Part shown: piece by piece, positions 34,890 through 46,185 of the stretch | How positions within the stretch are numbered: the first letter of the stretch is position 1 | Layout: each line of letters starts with the position of its first letter | Source of the DNA: Dendrocalamus latiflorus | Taxonomy: Eukaryota; Streptophyta; Magnoliopsida; Poales; Poaceae | Assembly: GCA_017311315.1 (NCBI GenBank) | Contig: CM029647.1 | Span: 9,877,077-9,941,076, forward strand | Length of the DNA: 64,000 nt | Direction: 5' to 3' | The notes under the pieces: generated by a model | What the model was told of the DNA's origin: nothing | The model's input: the letters and a program-made list of their open reading frames with translations, nothing else | The model's database searches: none | Position numbers and translations under genes: made by a program

Positions 34890-36000
34890 TTATTCTAGCT
34901 TTCAATTTTTTGCTAATTGATTTATTTTCCATTTTATTCTAGTTTGCCTCATCGTTGCACTTGATTTGTTTTAAAATTTATACCAAATTTGCTTTTATAC
35001 TATCCCGAATTTTCTTCCATGTTTAATATGATTTAAATAGAAATTCACCCTGGCCTTCTTCTAAATTTATGTTCACTTGCTCCTAAATTTTCTTTCGAAT
35101 GCATCCTAAATTTGTTTGAAATATATACCAATTTTACTTCTAAGTTTATCCCAACTTGCTTCCACGTTTAATCTGACTTGTATAGAAATTCATACCAACT
35201 TGCTCCTAGATTTTATGCTGACTTGCTCCTAAATTTGTCTTCAAATATATAATAATTTGTTTGAAATATATACCAACTTTACTTTCATACTATCCCCAGT
35301 CATCTTCTATGTTTAATATGACTTTCATAGAAATTCATCCTGGCCTTCTTCGAAATTTATGTTGACTTTCTCCTAAATTTGCTTTTGAATGTATCCTCAA
35401 TTTGTTTGAAATGTATACCAATTTTGCTTCTAAATCTATCCTAACTTGCTTCCATTTTTAATCTGATTTGTATATAAATTCATACTGGCTCGCTCCTAAA
35501 TTCATGCTGACTTGCTCTTAAATTTGTGTTTCAAATATATACTAATTTGTTTGATATATATATATATATATCAACTTTGCTTTCATACTATCCCTAGTCT
35601 GCTCTATGTTTAATTTAACTTGCATGGAAATTCATCCTGACCTTCTTCTAAATTTATGTTGGCTTGCTCCTAAATTTGCTTTCAAATGTATCCTAAATTT
35701 GTTTGAAATATATACCAATTTTGCTTGCTTCCAAATTTATCCCAACTTGCTTCCACGTTTAATCTGACTTGTATAGAATTTTATACCGGCTTGCTCCTAA
35801 TTTTATGCTGACTTGCTCCTAAATTTGTGTTTCAAATATGTACTAATTTCTTTAAAATATATACTGATTTTGCTTTCAAACTATCCACAGTTTGCTTCCA
35901 TGTAGACTTGCATAGTAATTCATATCGTATTGCTTCCAAATTTATGTTGACTTGCTTCTAAATTTGCTTTCAAATCGTAAAAAATGTCATAATTTGTTGG
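34890..36000. repeat. Tandem array, unit about 146 bp, arranged in dimers
   Basis: The word GTTTAAT recurs at 35021, 35166, 35311, 35457, 35608 and 35757, with a diverged counterpart at 35901; spacings are 145, 145, 146, 151, 149 and 144 bp. Alternate units differ consistently: TACTATCCC and CATCCTGGCCTTCTTC mark one type, and TTTATCCCAACTTGCTTCCA marks the other. TACTATCC accordingly recurs at 34998, 35288, 35587 and about 35878. About 7.5 monomers are present. This is a small higher-order satellite. It is AT-rich and non-coding. Confidence 0.8.
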
Positions 36001-36332
36001 AAATTTATATTGTATTTGTTTCCGTGCATAGCACAAGAATACAAAAGGCCAGAAAAAGATCAAATTAAGAAGCCGATGTGTTCCAGAAGCAGAAGTCGTT
36101 TAGAGTAGGGTATATGGATCCAATAGGTTGTGCATGCAACGGCGAAAGTAGTTTCTAGATGTAAAAAAACTATTTTTGACATTCTTTTCCATGCGAGTGC
36201 CTTGTGGCACAACAATTTTCTACACACCTATTTATGAAAGCAGGGATTATTAGGATAGAGGTGAGAGAGAGATGAGATGGAGCATTTGCATTCACAAACA
36301 AAGGAAAGACCGCCGTGAGGTTTAACTGTTTA

Positions 36333-36429
36333 GGGCCTGTTTGGAACAGAGGAATTTCACAGGAATTTTGCAGGAAACGGTTCAATTCCCGCAGGAATCG
36401 GGAAAAATTCCCGCATTCCAAACAGGGCC
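36333..36429. repeat. Minimal foldback MITE, 97 bp
   Basis: GGGCCTGTTTGGAA at the left and TTCCAAACAGGGCC at the right are perfect inverted repeats flanked by TTA on each side, and the arms continue to pair (GGAATTTC with GGGAATTTTTCC). The whole element can fold into a hairpin. The ends and TTA fit a Tourist-like MITE. Confidence 0.8.
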
Positions 36430-37426
36430 TTAAGTAACCACTGATGCCCATTGCCCAGGCCGAAACCACATTGGCTGGGGTTTCGCATCCGCGCTCGTAC
36501 TCTTTTCCCCTCCTTTTTGTCCCCCGCTCTCGTACTCGGCCTCTCCAATGCCGCGGGATCGCAGGCCTGGTCCACGGCCCACAGAAGAAAACCGAACGAA
36601 ACCGCTAAGCCCATATAAAGGCGCTATCATGCCGGAGCACCAGCAGCCCAGCCAGCAACGCGCGGACCGGGCCGCGGTTTGCGCCTTTTCAACTTAAGTT
36701 CCCACTAACAATCGCATTCTCCTTCCTTTATAAAACATTTTTTTAGAGGAACTTCAACTCTTTGTTGAAAAGAGAAGGATCACTCTCAAAGAAAGAAAAC
36801 AGAGAAGGATCCAGTCATATACAGTTAATCCTCAGCCCTACCGCAAGTGATTAAAACAACTTTAACTCGACAAATGTGAACTCCACAAAGATAGCTATTC
36901 CGGCATCATACACAGAACTAGCCAGCATTATGCCGGCATGCACAGATTTCCTTGTTAATGCAGCCCACATCCAAGATAATTCTCATCATGAAGTCAATCA
37001 AACAAACAAATTGCTCAAGAACAATGAAAGATACATGAATATAACAGCAAAGGATTAAAGCTAATATCATATGATTATCATCTCCCATATAATATGTACA
37101 AAGTTTGCACACCAACAGTCTTATACCTCTCGATTATTCCGTAACCACCATTAAGGTTTTGACTAAACTTAAGGAAACTACTAAAGAGACATTGTCATTT
37201 TTTGTAGAGCAGCCTAAAGAGACATTATCAAACTTTTCTTTCTGGAAACCTATGTTACATCAATTTATCTTCAAAATGCTTGTGAAGAGAGAATTGACGC
37301 CAGCAACAACTGTTGCTTCAATACGACAAGCTAGCCACCATGTTTCAGTTACAACCATCTCCTCCGACAAAACGATAGCAACCAATGCTTCAACAGTGAA
37401 AGGCTCCAAAAATCCACCTTTCAGCC
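36430..37426 (-). other. 3' flank and probable 3' UTR of the ARF gene
   Basis: Sequence downstream of the ARF stop codon on the minus strand. The part next to the stop is probably 3' UTR. A GC-richer block at about 36470-36680 has no recognisable coding content. Confidence 0.45.
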
Positions 37427-40400
37427 CTAGCCTCCCTTCTCAAATTCAGTCCTGAGATCCTGCTCTGGAGCAGCAGCAGAGAGCAACTTCTGATGAGGCT
37501 CAATCTTCTTCTCGTCTTCAATGGGATAGATCACTATCTTTCTGACCATTTGGCAAAATTCCCTGTAGGAGTCAAGGAGTGTATATCAGTCATAACTCAT
37601 TAAGCGCCTGTCAGATGAACAGTCAACTATTTTTTTTGGGAGAATATGCAAAAGCTTACAGCCAGGGATCATCCCCAACTTCCATTGTGTCATCCTCATC
37701 ATCAGTGAAAGTCACTTTCCATTTGTGTTTCAGGTCCTTTATGTCGAACATCTCTTCCAGCTCACCCATTAGTTGCTCATACCCATCCAGACTTGCTAGA
37801 TCTACAGCTCTACCCACAGCATTTCCATGCATTTGAACCTAATACAAACCAAATATCAGCTTATGGTCAGACAACAGTTTAAGAAGCATGGGGGGGGGGG
37901 GGGGGGGGGCACAAAAGCTGTGTACCTTTACTCGATTTCTTGTAGTGTAACTCTGATGGCTTTGGATTTCTCGGGGGCTTTCGTTCACAGCTATATGATC
38001 TTTTGTTACTTTTGAGAGTGCTGACAGCTGAACAGAGTCTTCATAAGAACCAGCAGCTCTGGTTGAGGTTTCCCCTGCTTCCGCACTCTCCTTGTCAGCA
38101 GTAGCAGTGCTGTTAGTATGTTTCATCAAATTCACACCAAAAAGACGAAACATGCCGGGTTCCTTCCTTTCTTCAACAACCTTGGACAAATTTGGAGCAA
38201 CCTCTTCAGTTCGGTAACTGCAGAGAGCAGTGTTGCATGACAACTTGGAAGTGGGTTCCTCAGCTTGGTAAGCAGAAAGCGCAGGCCAAGGAGCAACTCT
38301 TGCTTCATTGCTGGTAACCTGAAACAACTTCTGAGAAATCTCTAACAAGGTAGGAGAGACCCCCTTACTTGAAGAGTTGAAGTCCTTCAACCAACTCTCC
38401 AGTACTACTGGATTCTGACAAACAGAACTACTACTAATGGCACCATAACCTGCGCGTTCGCTTGGCCAAACAGTTTGATGTCCAGAGATACAATTCGGTT
38501 CACTGGAACCAACACATGTCTTCTCATGCTGTTGTGGCATTCCAGATAGCCAAAATTCTTGAGTTGGTTCTGCAAATTAAGACGAAAGGATTGTGAACAT
38601 CATGAGGCAAATAAGTCCACTAATTTATCAGTAAGCCAAGCAATGAGAAATTTGCTATGCCATACCCAGTGATTGAATATCCAAGCATTCGCTTGGCTCC
38701 CGAGGCCGTTTGTTTTTCGTTGATGATTGCAGGGGTACAATGATGGTAGGTGCAGAGCCATCAAATGGTTCAATGTCCCAAGGGGAAACCCTCTCAGGGC
38801 CGTTAGAATTTGTTACTTCATCCCATTGGACCTAAACCGTGAATAGTTCAGAAGGTAGTCAGCATTTTTAAGAAAAAGAGGCAAAGAAGAGAAAACAGAA
38901 TAAATTGATCTTACCTTCAGTGACTTCCATTCAGAACCTGACCATTGTGGAGAAAGATCCCCATCATCAACTATAGTTCCAGAAAACCTACAGGTTTAAA
39001 ATAGACATAGCGACCATGTGAATTTGAGATGATGGCAAAACATGAGGAACAAACTGAAAAAGAAACAGATGAGATTGCAGGTTGAATCATCACTTCTTCA
39101 CAGGGACATCTTCCCCTTCAAAACTCATCTTAAACCTCATGCCCACAGTAAATCCAATTTTACTAGCTTCAAGGTACTTGTTCACACTGACAATGTATTG
39201 GCTTTGGCTTAACCTAAAAGAAACAACTTTCATTAGCAGAGAATAAGCACACTTCTATCAAACAATTGACGGTAGAAAAGGTCCAACCTTGGTCTATAGT
39301 ACACTAGGAATATGGAATTAGTCTTAATAGCATGTGATGCACTTGCAAGCACCCCAAGATGCATGCTTTGGCTCGATATAACAGATGCTGGCATTGTGCT
39401 TTGCTTCTGCACAAGGCGCCTAACTCCAACACGCTGCTCCCCTGTCTCACTCCTACAAGAACAAAACATGGTGCCTTGTGATACATACTTCGTATGAACA
39501 TCTGCACAAACCTGTTCCTGATGCATGAAGGGTTAAAGAGAAATATAGGCACTATAGTTCAGTTGAAATCTAACCTTAGGTAAACAAACGCATCACCAGC
39601 AATCAGCTTCTTAGATGTGACAAATGTGCTCCATCCGGTAGTCAGAAGGTGCCTACGGGGTTGGCCTAGTCAACCAAGAATTGTATGAAACTATGAATAA
39701 GCACCAGAAGGCACATAAAGCTAGTACAATTTTGCTACTGATCTGTAGTCAAATGATTATAGAACGATTCAGCAGATAACTAAAAAGAAACAAATTTTTG
39801 CATACCCCTATAGATGTGCTTAAACCTCCACTCAGATCCATGAAGGTCCTTTGTGATGAGCTCTTGAGTCGGCGTTGGCATCGACATATCCTGATCAATA
39901 GCAAACAAAAAGGATTATAACTTCATCGTACCATATGCATTGCCAAAAACATGAGAATTGGGCATACCAGTGGCGGTAGGCACTCGTTGGCATGCCGTCG
40001 GAGGACGGAGAACCCGCCATGGGTACTGGTGTCAGACGGTGTCAGGATCTTGCAGAAGGAGTGCACCACAGGCCTCGTCAACTCCGGCATGGGCGGGTCA
40101 GGTACTGTGGGCAGATTGTTTTGCTGCAAACAACAGAAACCACTATTTTTTCAGACAAATCCACAGGGTACACTATCTGAATGTGAGTTCACATTCAGTA
40201 AATTACTTTCCGCAAAAAGATGATGCGGAAGCATCTCAAATTCCTGGACTTCTAAACAGAGTCCAAAATTCAGGAAGCCTAAAAATATGCCCACAATCAC
40301 GGCGAGCACACATGACATTTGGAAACCAGAGAAGAACAACAAAACTGTGGGTGGTCACCACTCACATCCGAGTCCGGCTGCAGGGTAATCTGCGCGAACA

Positions 40401-40964
40401 CCTCGTCCGTTTCCGTCTCGGCCTGCACCACAAACAAACAAAAGAAAATTACGACGAGCTCACACCAAACGCAAGGGAAGAAACGGCGAGACCTTTCCTC
40501 CGCTGCGACGGCGATTACCTTGAGCTCGACGTTGACGACCTTGCAGAGGATCTTGTACGGCACCTGGAACATCTTTATTTGCTCGGCCAGCAGCGCCGGG
40601 TCCGTCGGCTCTTGCAGCTACACCACCACACCACACGCGCCAGCAAGAAGCGCGTCACTCGTGATGGAACAAACAACAAACAAACACCCAGAAGAGAAAC
40701 CAAGAACCCAGCACTGCAGAGCCAAAGAATTCACCACCGGAACACGCACCTGCTCCAGGTGGCCCTGGAGGAAGTAGAACACCCTCTCGTCCGTCTGCGG
40801 CACCTCCACGAGCGGCCCCGCGCAGGCGCGCCACAGCTCCGCGAACAGCTCCGGGTCCCGTGCTGCCAAGAATCGAAGGCCCATGAGCGAACGACCCGAC
40901 CGTGAACTCCGAAAACCAGAGGAAGCACGAAGGGACACTGCTGGGTGTACTCACCTTGCGCCAT
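37427..40964 (-). CDS. ARF1: Auxin response factor, repressor class, fourteen coding exons
   Basis: ARFs bind auxin-response elements and pair with Aux/IAA proteins in the nucleus. Exons on the minus strand: 40964-40955, 40862-40750, 40617-40519, 40422-40366, 40123-39968, 39890-39806, 39665-39575, 39452-39288, 39213-39094, 38987-38915, 38831-38666, 38569-37926, 37838-37660 and 37562-37427; phases close to 697 residues. A B3 DNA-binding domain spans about 113-216 (HSFCKILTPSDTSTHGGFSV, then LLTTGWSTFV). The ARF (Auxin_resp) domain covers about 235-325. The middle region is Ser-rich, not Gln-rich, and carries RLFGV at 520-524, the motif of TOPLESS-binding repressor ARFs. A PB1 domain follows at about 592-680 (LKHKWKVTFTDDEDD). 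The first coding exon is only 10 nt. The symbol follows rice OsARF1 and rests on similarity plus probable synteny. Confidence 0.94.
37890..37909. repeat. G20 homopolymer in an ARF intron
   Basis: Twenty consecutive G (C on the ARF sense strand) lie inside the 87-nt intron 37839-37925, between the large middle-region exon and the PB1 exon. The tract starts 16 nt after the donor. The reported length may be a sequencing estimate. Confidence 0.85.
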
Positions 40965-41250
40965 GGCCACGGGTGGTGGTATGTTGGGTGGGTGTGCGTC
41001 GCTCTGGCCCCCCGGGGAGCGAAGTGGGGGGAAAAGAAGCGAGCGCCTAGTGTTGCAGAGGTGGTCTGGTCACCGGGTGGTGCTCTCCTGTTTCAGTGTT
41101 TGTTAGGCTCACGCCATTAAAGGTAGGTGCGGTGGAGAGGGGAGAGAGAGCAGAGCAGACGAAGAGGCTCCTGCAGAAGCATAACGGCGGCGTTACAGAA
41201 CTGCATTTTATGGCTCTCCTGCCCCATCTTTCTCCCCACTCTCTCTCAAA
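40965..41250 (-). promoter_or_regulatory. ARF 5' leader and core promoter region
   Basis: The region upstream of the ARF ATG on the minus strand is CT- and C-rich, as in cereal 5' leaders (CTCTCTCTCCCCTCTCC near 41140). The start at 40964 is supported by the family N-terminus that follows the first intron. I could not fix a TATA box. Confidence 0.4.
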
Positions 41251-42160
41251 TATTGTTTTTTGCAGGAAAGCCCCTCACTCTCTTGCGAATTACATACAAC
41301 TCCTTCCTTCGGTCTCAACACCTCCTCCCCTCGCTAAGCTCGCTGAAGTGATGCCTCCAGCCACGTCTAACTAGACCAGGTCCAGCGCAGTCCTTGACCA
41401 CCGTACTCATGCAGACACATTTACTACGCCGCCGAGCCTGGCTTGTTCCATGTGTTGATGTGGAAAGTGGAAATTTATTGTTAGAGATAGGAGGAGGCAG
41501 ATTTCAGCGCATTAATGAATTCCTCGATCTCGTCCGTCAAAGTTTTGATCGACGGCCTGGTTTTGACAATAGAATCTCCCATACAATACGTATATCTCTA
41601 AACATAAATTACCCAAAAAATACTAACAACAAACGGTATACCGTCAGTTGTTTTTTCAATGGGATAACTAGTCACCGTTGGATTCAGCACTATCGAGCAA
41701 AACTGGATGTCTACGGTACTATCCAAATCAGATGACTTATCTAAATCCCTCAAACCAAACCACTCATTCTTCCTCACCCTCACGCTTCCTCATCCTCATC
41801 CTCATCCTCCTCCTACTCTCTATCTCTTTCACCAATGGACACCAGCATGGGTGAGGTGGCGCGGTACGGCGTGACACCGCAGGGGCGGCTGCGAGCACGC
41901 GGAGATGTGTGGTGGCATGGGCTCCCCTGAGCGTGGCAGCGGATGGCGAGCAGGAGACGGCTTGGCTCTTGGGTTGGCAAGGCCAAAAACCCAGTTCGAT
42001 TCAGGCTCGACGACATGGATCCGAGCAAGCAGAGCATCGGCAGTGCAAATGCTGCATCTCGGTCCATAACCTCTATCACCAACCTCGCCGCGATGGGCCT
42101 CAATGACCCCTTGTCGTCCCAGCGAAAGCCGTAGCAGCCGTTGGAATTCCCTTGTTTCAT
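41251..42160. other. Intergenic with a GC-rich fragment
   Basis: Upstream ARF flank. At 41830-42140 a GC-rich segment has open frames on both strands (for example 41943-42134 plus and 41813-42160 minus) with no recognisable domain. It may be a fragment of a host gene carried by a transposon. Confidence 0.35.
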
Positions 42161-42539
42161 TCACAGTTACTACAATTATTACAGCTATTTGTTTGATGTA
42201 TTTGTTAAAACTTGCATGAAACTATATTTCTGTTGATACTTTTGAGGAATTTTTGTTGATACCTCATATGTGTATGTAGATATGTATGTGAACATATGTA
42301 AGCCTATGATGATACCATCGCTTCAATGTTGGTACATTTGTGATACTTCACATTTAGTCTGAAAATGTAGCCTTCTTTTAAACCATGGTTAGATGTCCTA
42401 TTCTACACTATGCAAATGATGGGGGTCCTGTTATTCTCTAAATTATGGTTCCATGTACCTAGAGTTAACATTATTTTGTAAAACCAATTTCATGTGTTTT
42501 GTTCTATGCTTAACATTCTCATCAAGAACTGTCCCAATA

Positions 42540-43560
42540 TTTTATTTTGTAAAGTGCTCAAGTTTCACAAGGTTTCATGATATCTCAGCTTGTTTCACGA
42601 GGTTTCATGATATTTTATAAAGTTTTAGGAGATTTCTGACTAAGTTTCACGTGGTTTCATTACTAAATTTCATAGTGTTTCATAAGGTTTTAATATTAAC
42701 TTTCATGAAGTTTATGTAGCGGCTCCATAAAGTTGAATTTCAAGTTTCATTAATATGTTTTATGAGCTTTCATGACTAAGTCTCAATATTTTATTTTATA
42801 AATTGCTCAAGTTTCATGAGGTCTCAGTTTATTTTATGAGGTTTTATGACTAGCTTTTTATAAAGATTAATGAGATTTATTGTCTAAGTTTCATCAAATT
42901 TCGAGATGTTTCACGACTAAGTTTCATGAGGTTTCAAGACTGATTTGTAGTTTCATATAGTTTTTTTTGTTGTGGATTCATGAAATTGAACTCCAAGTTT
43001 TAGGAGGTTTCATGACTAGATTTCATTAAGTTTCATGAGGTTTTATTGCTAAATTTTTTTGGTGTTTCATTAAGTTTTATAAGGTTTTATACTAAGTTGA
43101 CATAGTTTCATAAAGTTTTATGTCCAAGTTTCATGGTGTTTTATAAGGTTTCATGAAGTTTTTTTTGTAGCGGATTCATGAAATTGAAAGTTTTTTGTAA
43201 CAGATTCATGAAGTTGATCTCCAATTATTAGGACGTTTCATGACTAACTTTCATGAGATTTCATGACTATGTTTCATTAAGTTTCATAAAGTTTCAGGAG
43301 GCATCATGCCTAAGTTGACTAAGTTTCATAAGGTTTTATGTCTAAGTATCATAGTTTTTTATAAGGTTTCATACCTAAGTTGAGTCAGTTTCATAAGGTT
43401 CCGTGATTAAGTTTCATGACATCGTGACTAAATTTTATATAGTTTCATGAGGTCCTATGTTCAAGTCTCATGATCAAGATTCATGAATTTTCATGAAGTC
43501 TCAAGTTTTAGAAATTTTTCATGAATTTTCCTATATCCAAGTCTCATGATTATGGTTCAC
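42540..43560. repeat. Degenerate GTTTCAT minisatellite
   Basis: About 1 kb is built from irregular repeats of GTTTCATRAGGTTTCATGAC and CTAAGTTTCA-type words, with variable spacing and many substitutions. Longer words such as TTGTAGCGGATTCATGAAATT recur as well. It reads as an old, decayed minisatellite of roughly 20-30 bp units. It is non-coding and all on one strand orientation. Confidence 0.7.
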
Positions 43561-44639
43561 AAATCTTGTCAATCTATTTCTGTATTGTTTGTATCCCTAT
43601 CCCTCTAATCATTACATGTGGCCAATAAAGCCTCTGCAAAGGCATCCTTCACTTCATTATCTCGTGAAGTACTAATCTTACATAAGATTATGTCGACACC
43701 TTCGACCATGGACATGATGACGTGCATTACATATACACCAAATGGACAAACTTTTTAGCACAGAAACCAATTGAAACACCATACGAAATATCCAACCGAA
43801 AGAATTTCAAATAGAACCAAACTAAGCATTTCACTGAACATGGTGCATGCAAAGTAGACATAGGGAGAAAAGCACAAATCTTACCTAAGACATGGTGGAG
43901 TAACAGATAAGGGGAGATTGCGGGCAACGCTTCAAGCATATCTAAGAAGTTTGAAGATAGTGACGGAAGCCGGTGACAAGAGGATTCGACACAGGGGAGG
44001 ATGGCATCACTCACGTGAATGGAGAAGGATGGCAGGAGTGATGGAGCAAGATCGATGACAATGACAAGATCACAGCAGGGCTCACGCATGCACGGAACAG
44101 CCTCACGGAAGGAGCAACAACACATAGCAGATACCATTGGTGAGTTTTGTGGTAACATCATCTTCATCACAGGTAATAGGCGTCAAAAGCCAAGACCAAT
44201 ATTGTTGGTGGTGGCGGTAAGCATTTTTTTTAGAGATTTATAGAGAGTCTAATATCGTGGTGGTATCCAAAGGTGTTGTTGCTTGAAGCATGCTATGGCA
44301 TAGCCACATGTGTAGGCAAAGCCATGGATGGCCGTTGATTGCAATGATGCTTGTTGCCGGCACAAAGTCTCCCATGGCCCTATCCATCTATGGTGTATTA
44401 TTGTCGTGTGGCATCATAGAGCGGATCATATGGGCAGTAAGTATAGACATAGAGTGAGGATAGTACAAATCAACCCTCCAAGGCGGCCGAAGCAAAGAGC
44501 GAATGATACACTATTATATTTTATTAACTTTTTTTAAAAAAAATTGGTACCCTGTATAGGAATAGTTGCAGATGGATACTGGACGAGCATTCATTCATAA
44601 TGCAGGATTTTTAGCGGATTTAGTGCCGTTTGCGACAGT
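43561..44639. other. Intergenic, no gene recognised
   Basis: A 147-codon minus-strand frame (43727-44170) has no domain, no conserved wording and no splice context, so I do not call it a gene. The remainder is unremarkable. Confidence 0.4.
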
Positions 44640-46185
44640 ATTTACAAAACTAGCCGTATGCACAACATATTTACAGAAATGACGTTTTTGCCGTCCGGTA
44701 GGGGGCGGCAGCGCAGGGGAGACGACATGTGGGCACCTGCCGCCCCGTGAGTAGATGGTAGGTGCCTATCGCCCGCCCACCAGATGGTAGGTGCCTGCCG
44801 TCCGCCCACGGGATGGCAGATGATTAAGCCAGCTAATTAGTTGGCCGGCATAATCACTGCCTAAATTCGTAATTTTATATCATGTTTGTTTGAATTTTTA
44901 AATATAGCAAATAAGGTAAAAAATTACAAAATTTTATGCACAGAATCCTGATACAACATACTTCATTATGTAATTTTTCTACAATTTCATCCCCTATGAA
45001 TATTGCTCGAAAATTCGTTGATTTTGATATTTGTAGGAATTGTTATCTATAGAAAACGAGCTCTAAAAATTATAAACTTTTATGTGGAGCCTTTTAACAT
45101 AGTTGACCTAATTGAGTATTTTTTTGAAAATTTTATATGCTCCAAATTTACCATATTAATTTATGATAATTTAATCGTAATTAGTGATATGCAACCCCTT
45201 GACATCCCTCCTTGCATATCATGGTGGAGCTTCTCGAGTCATCGTGGTATGTTGTGCAATTTTTTGAGGCATTTGTTACCTCAAAAAAATCTTAGAAGGA
45301 TGCATAATTAATCAGGCGATTAAGCAGTTATGTGTCGCTCCAAGAATTTTTGGAGGTATCAAATGCTCATGAAAAAATATGAAATTTTTTATAGAGCTTC
45401 CTTATATATTTTTCTATGTTGTCTAATTTTTATATAATTGTTTGCAGCACTTTTGTATCTCTAAAAATTATTTGAGCGGCGCATAATTAAACGGGTGATT
45501 AAGAACTAATGGCTTGGGGCTAATAGCTTATCGCCTGGCCACTGTGTGGCAGGCCTAGTGCTGCACAATGGCCATATGGTAGGCCATTAGCCTCCGGTCA
45601 ATAGTGTTTAATCACCCATTTAATTATGCGATGCTCAAATAATTTTAGAGGTAGCAAAGTGATGCGAACAATTAAGTAAAAATTACATAACATAGCACAC
45701 TACATCAGGAAGCTTCAAAAAAAATGTAATTTTTGATGACCATTTGTTAGCTCTAAAAATTCTTAGAGCGACGCATAACTGCTTAATCGTTTGGTTAATT
45801 ATACATCGTTTTAGGACTTTTAGATGTAGCAAATAACCTCAAAAAATTACGTAGCATACCTCGATGCCTTGGAAAGCTCCACCAAAAATGTCGTATTTTT
45901 TTTAGCTTATTTGCTATATTTACAAATTTAAAAATTATAACATAAAATTATGAATTTAGGTAAGTAATTAAGTCAACTAATTAGCCAGCTTAATCACATG
46001 CCGTTTTGTGGGCAAAACGGCTGGCTACCTGTCGTCTACTAGCCAGGCAGCAGGCGCCTGCTGTTTGCTCGCCGGGCGGCAGGCGTCATGTGTTAACTAT
46101 TGGGTGCTGCCGTCTGATCATCGAACGACAGAAGTGCTATTTTTGTTAATACCATAACGATTTGATTTCTGTAGATACATATTGA
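44640..46185. mobile_element. Foldback DNA element, about 1.5 kb
   Basis: Left and right halves are inverted copies around a centre near 45555. Paired segments I can align: 44821-44880 with 45940-45998; 45217-45287 with 45818-45890; 45301-45366 with 45740-45805; 45466-45506 with 45603-45648. GC-rich outer blocks (GGCGGCAGC, then GGTGCCTGCCG) also pair with GGCAGGCG blocks near 46020-46100. The left arm is about 290 bp longer than the right. No transposase is present. It fits a non-autonomous long-TIR (Mutator-type) or foldback transposon. I could not find its target duplication. Confidence 0.7.

Noticed and set aside
37105..37455. 116-codon plus-strand frame at the ARF 3' end
   Set aside because: It overlaps the last ARF exon on the opposite strand and reads as its antisense.
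39958..40905. 315-codon plus-strand frame opposite the ARF gene
   Set aside because: It is antisense to verified ARF exons and introns, with no domain of its own; a shadow frame.
43727..44170. 147-codon minus-strand frame
   Set aside because: No domain, no splice context, no conserved wording, and it sits in repeat-rich DNA. Chance frame most likely.
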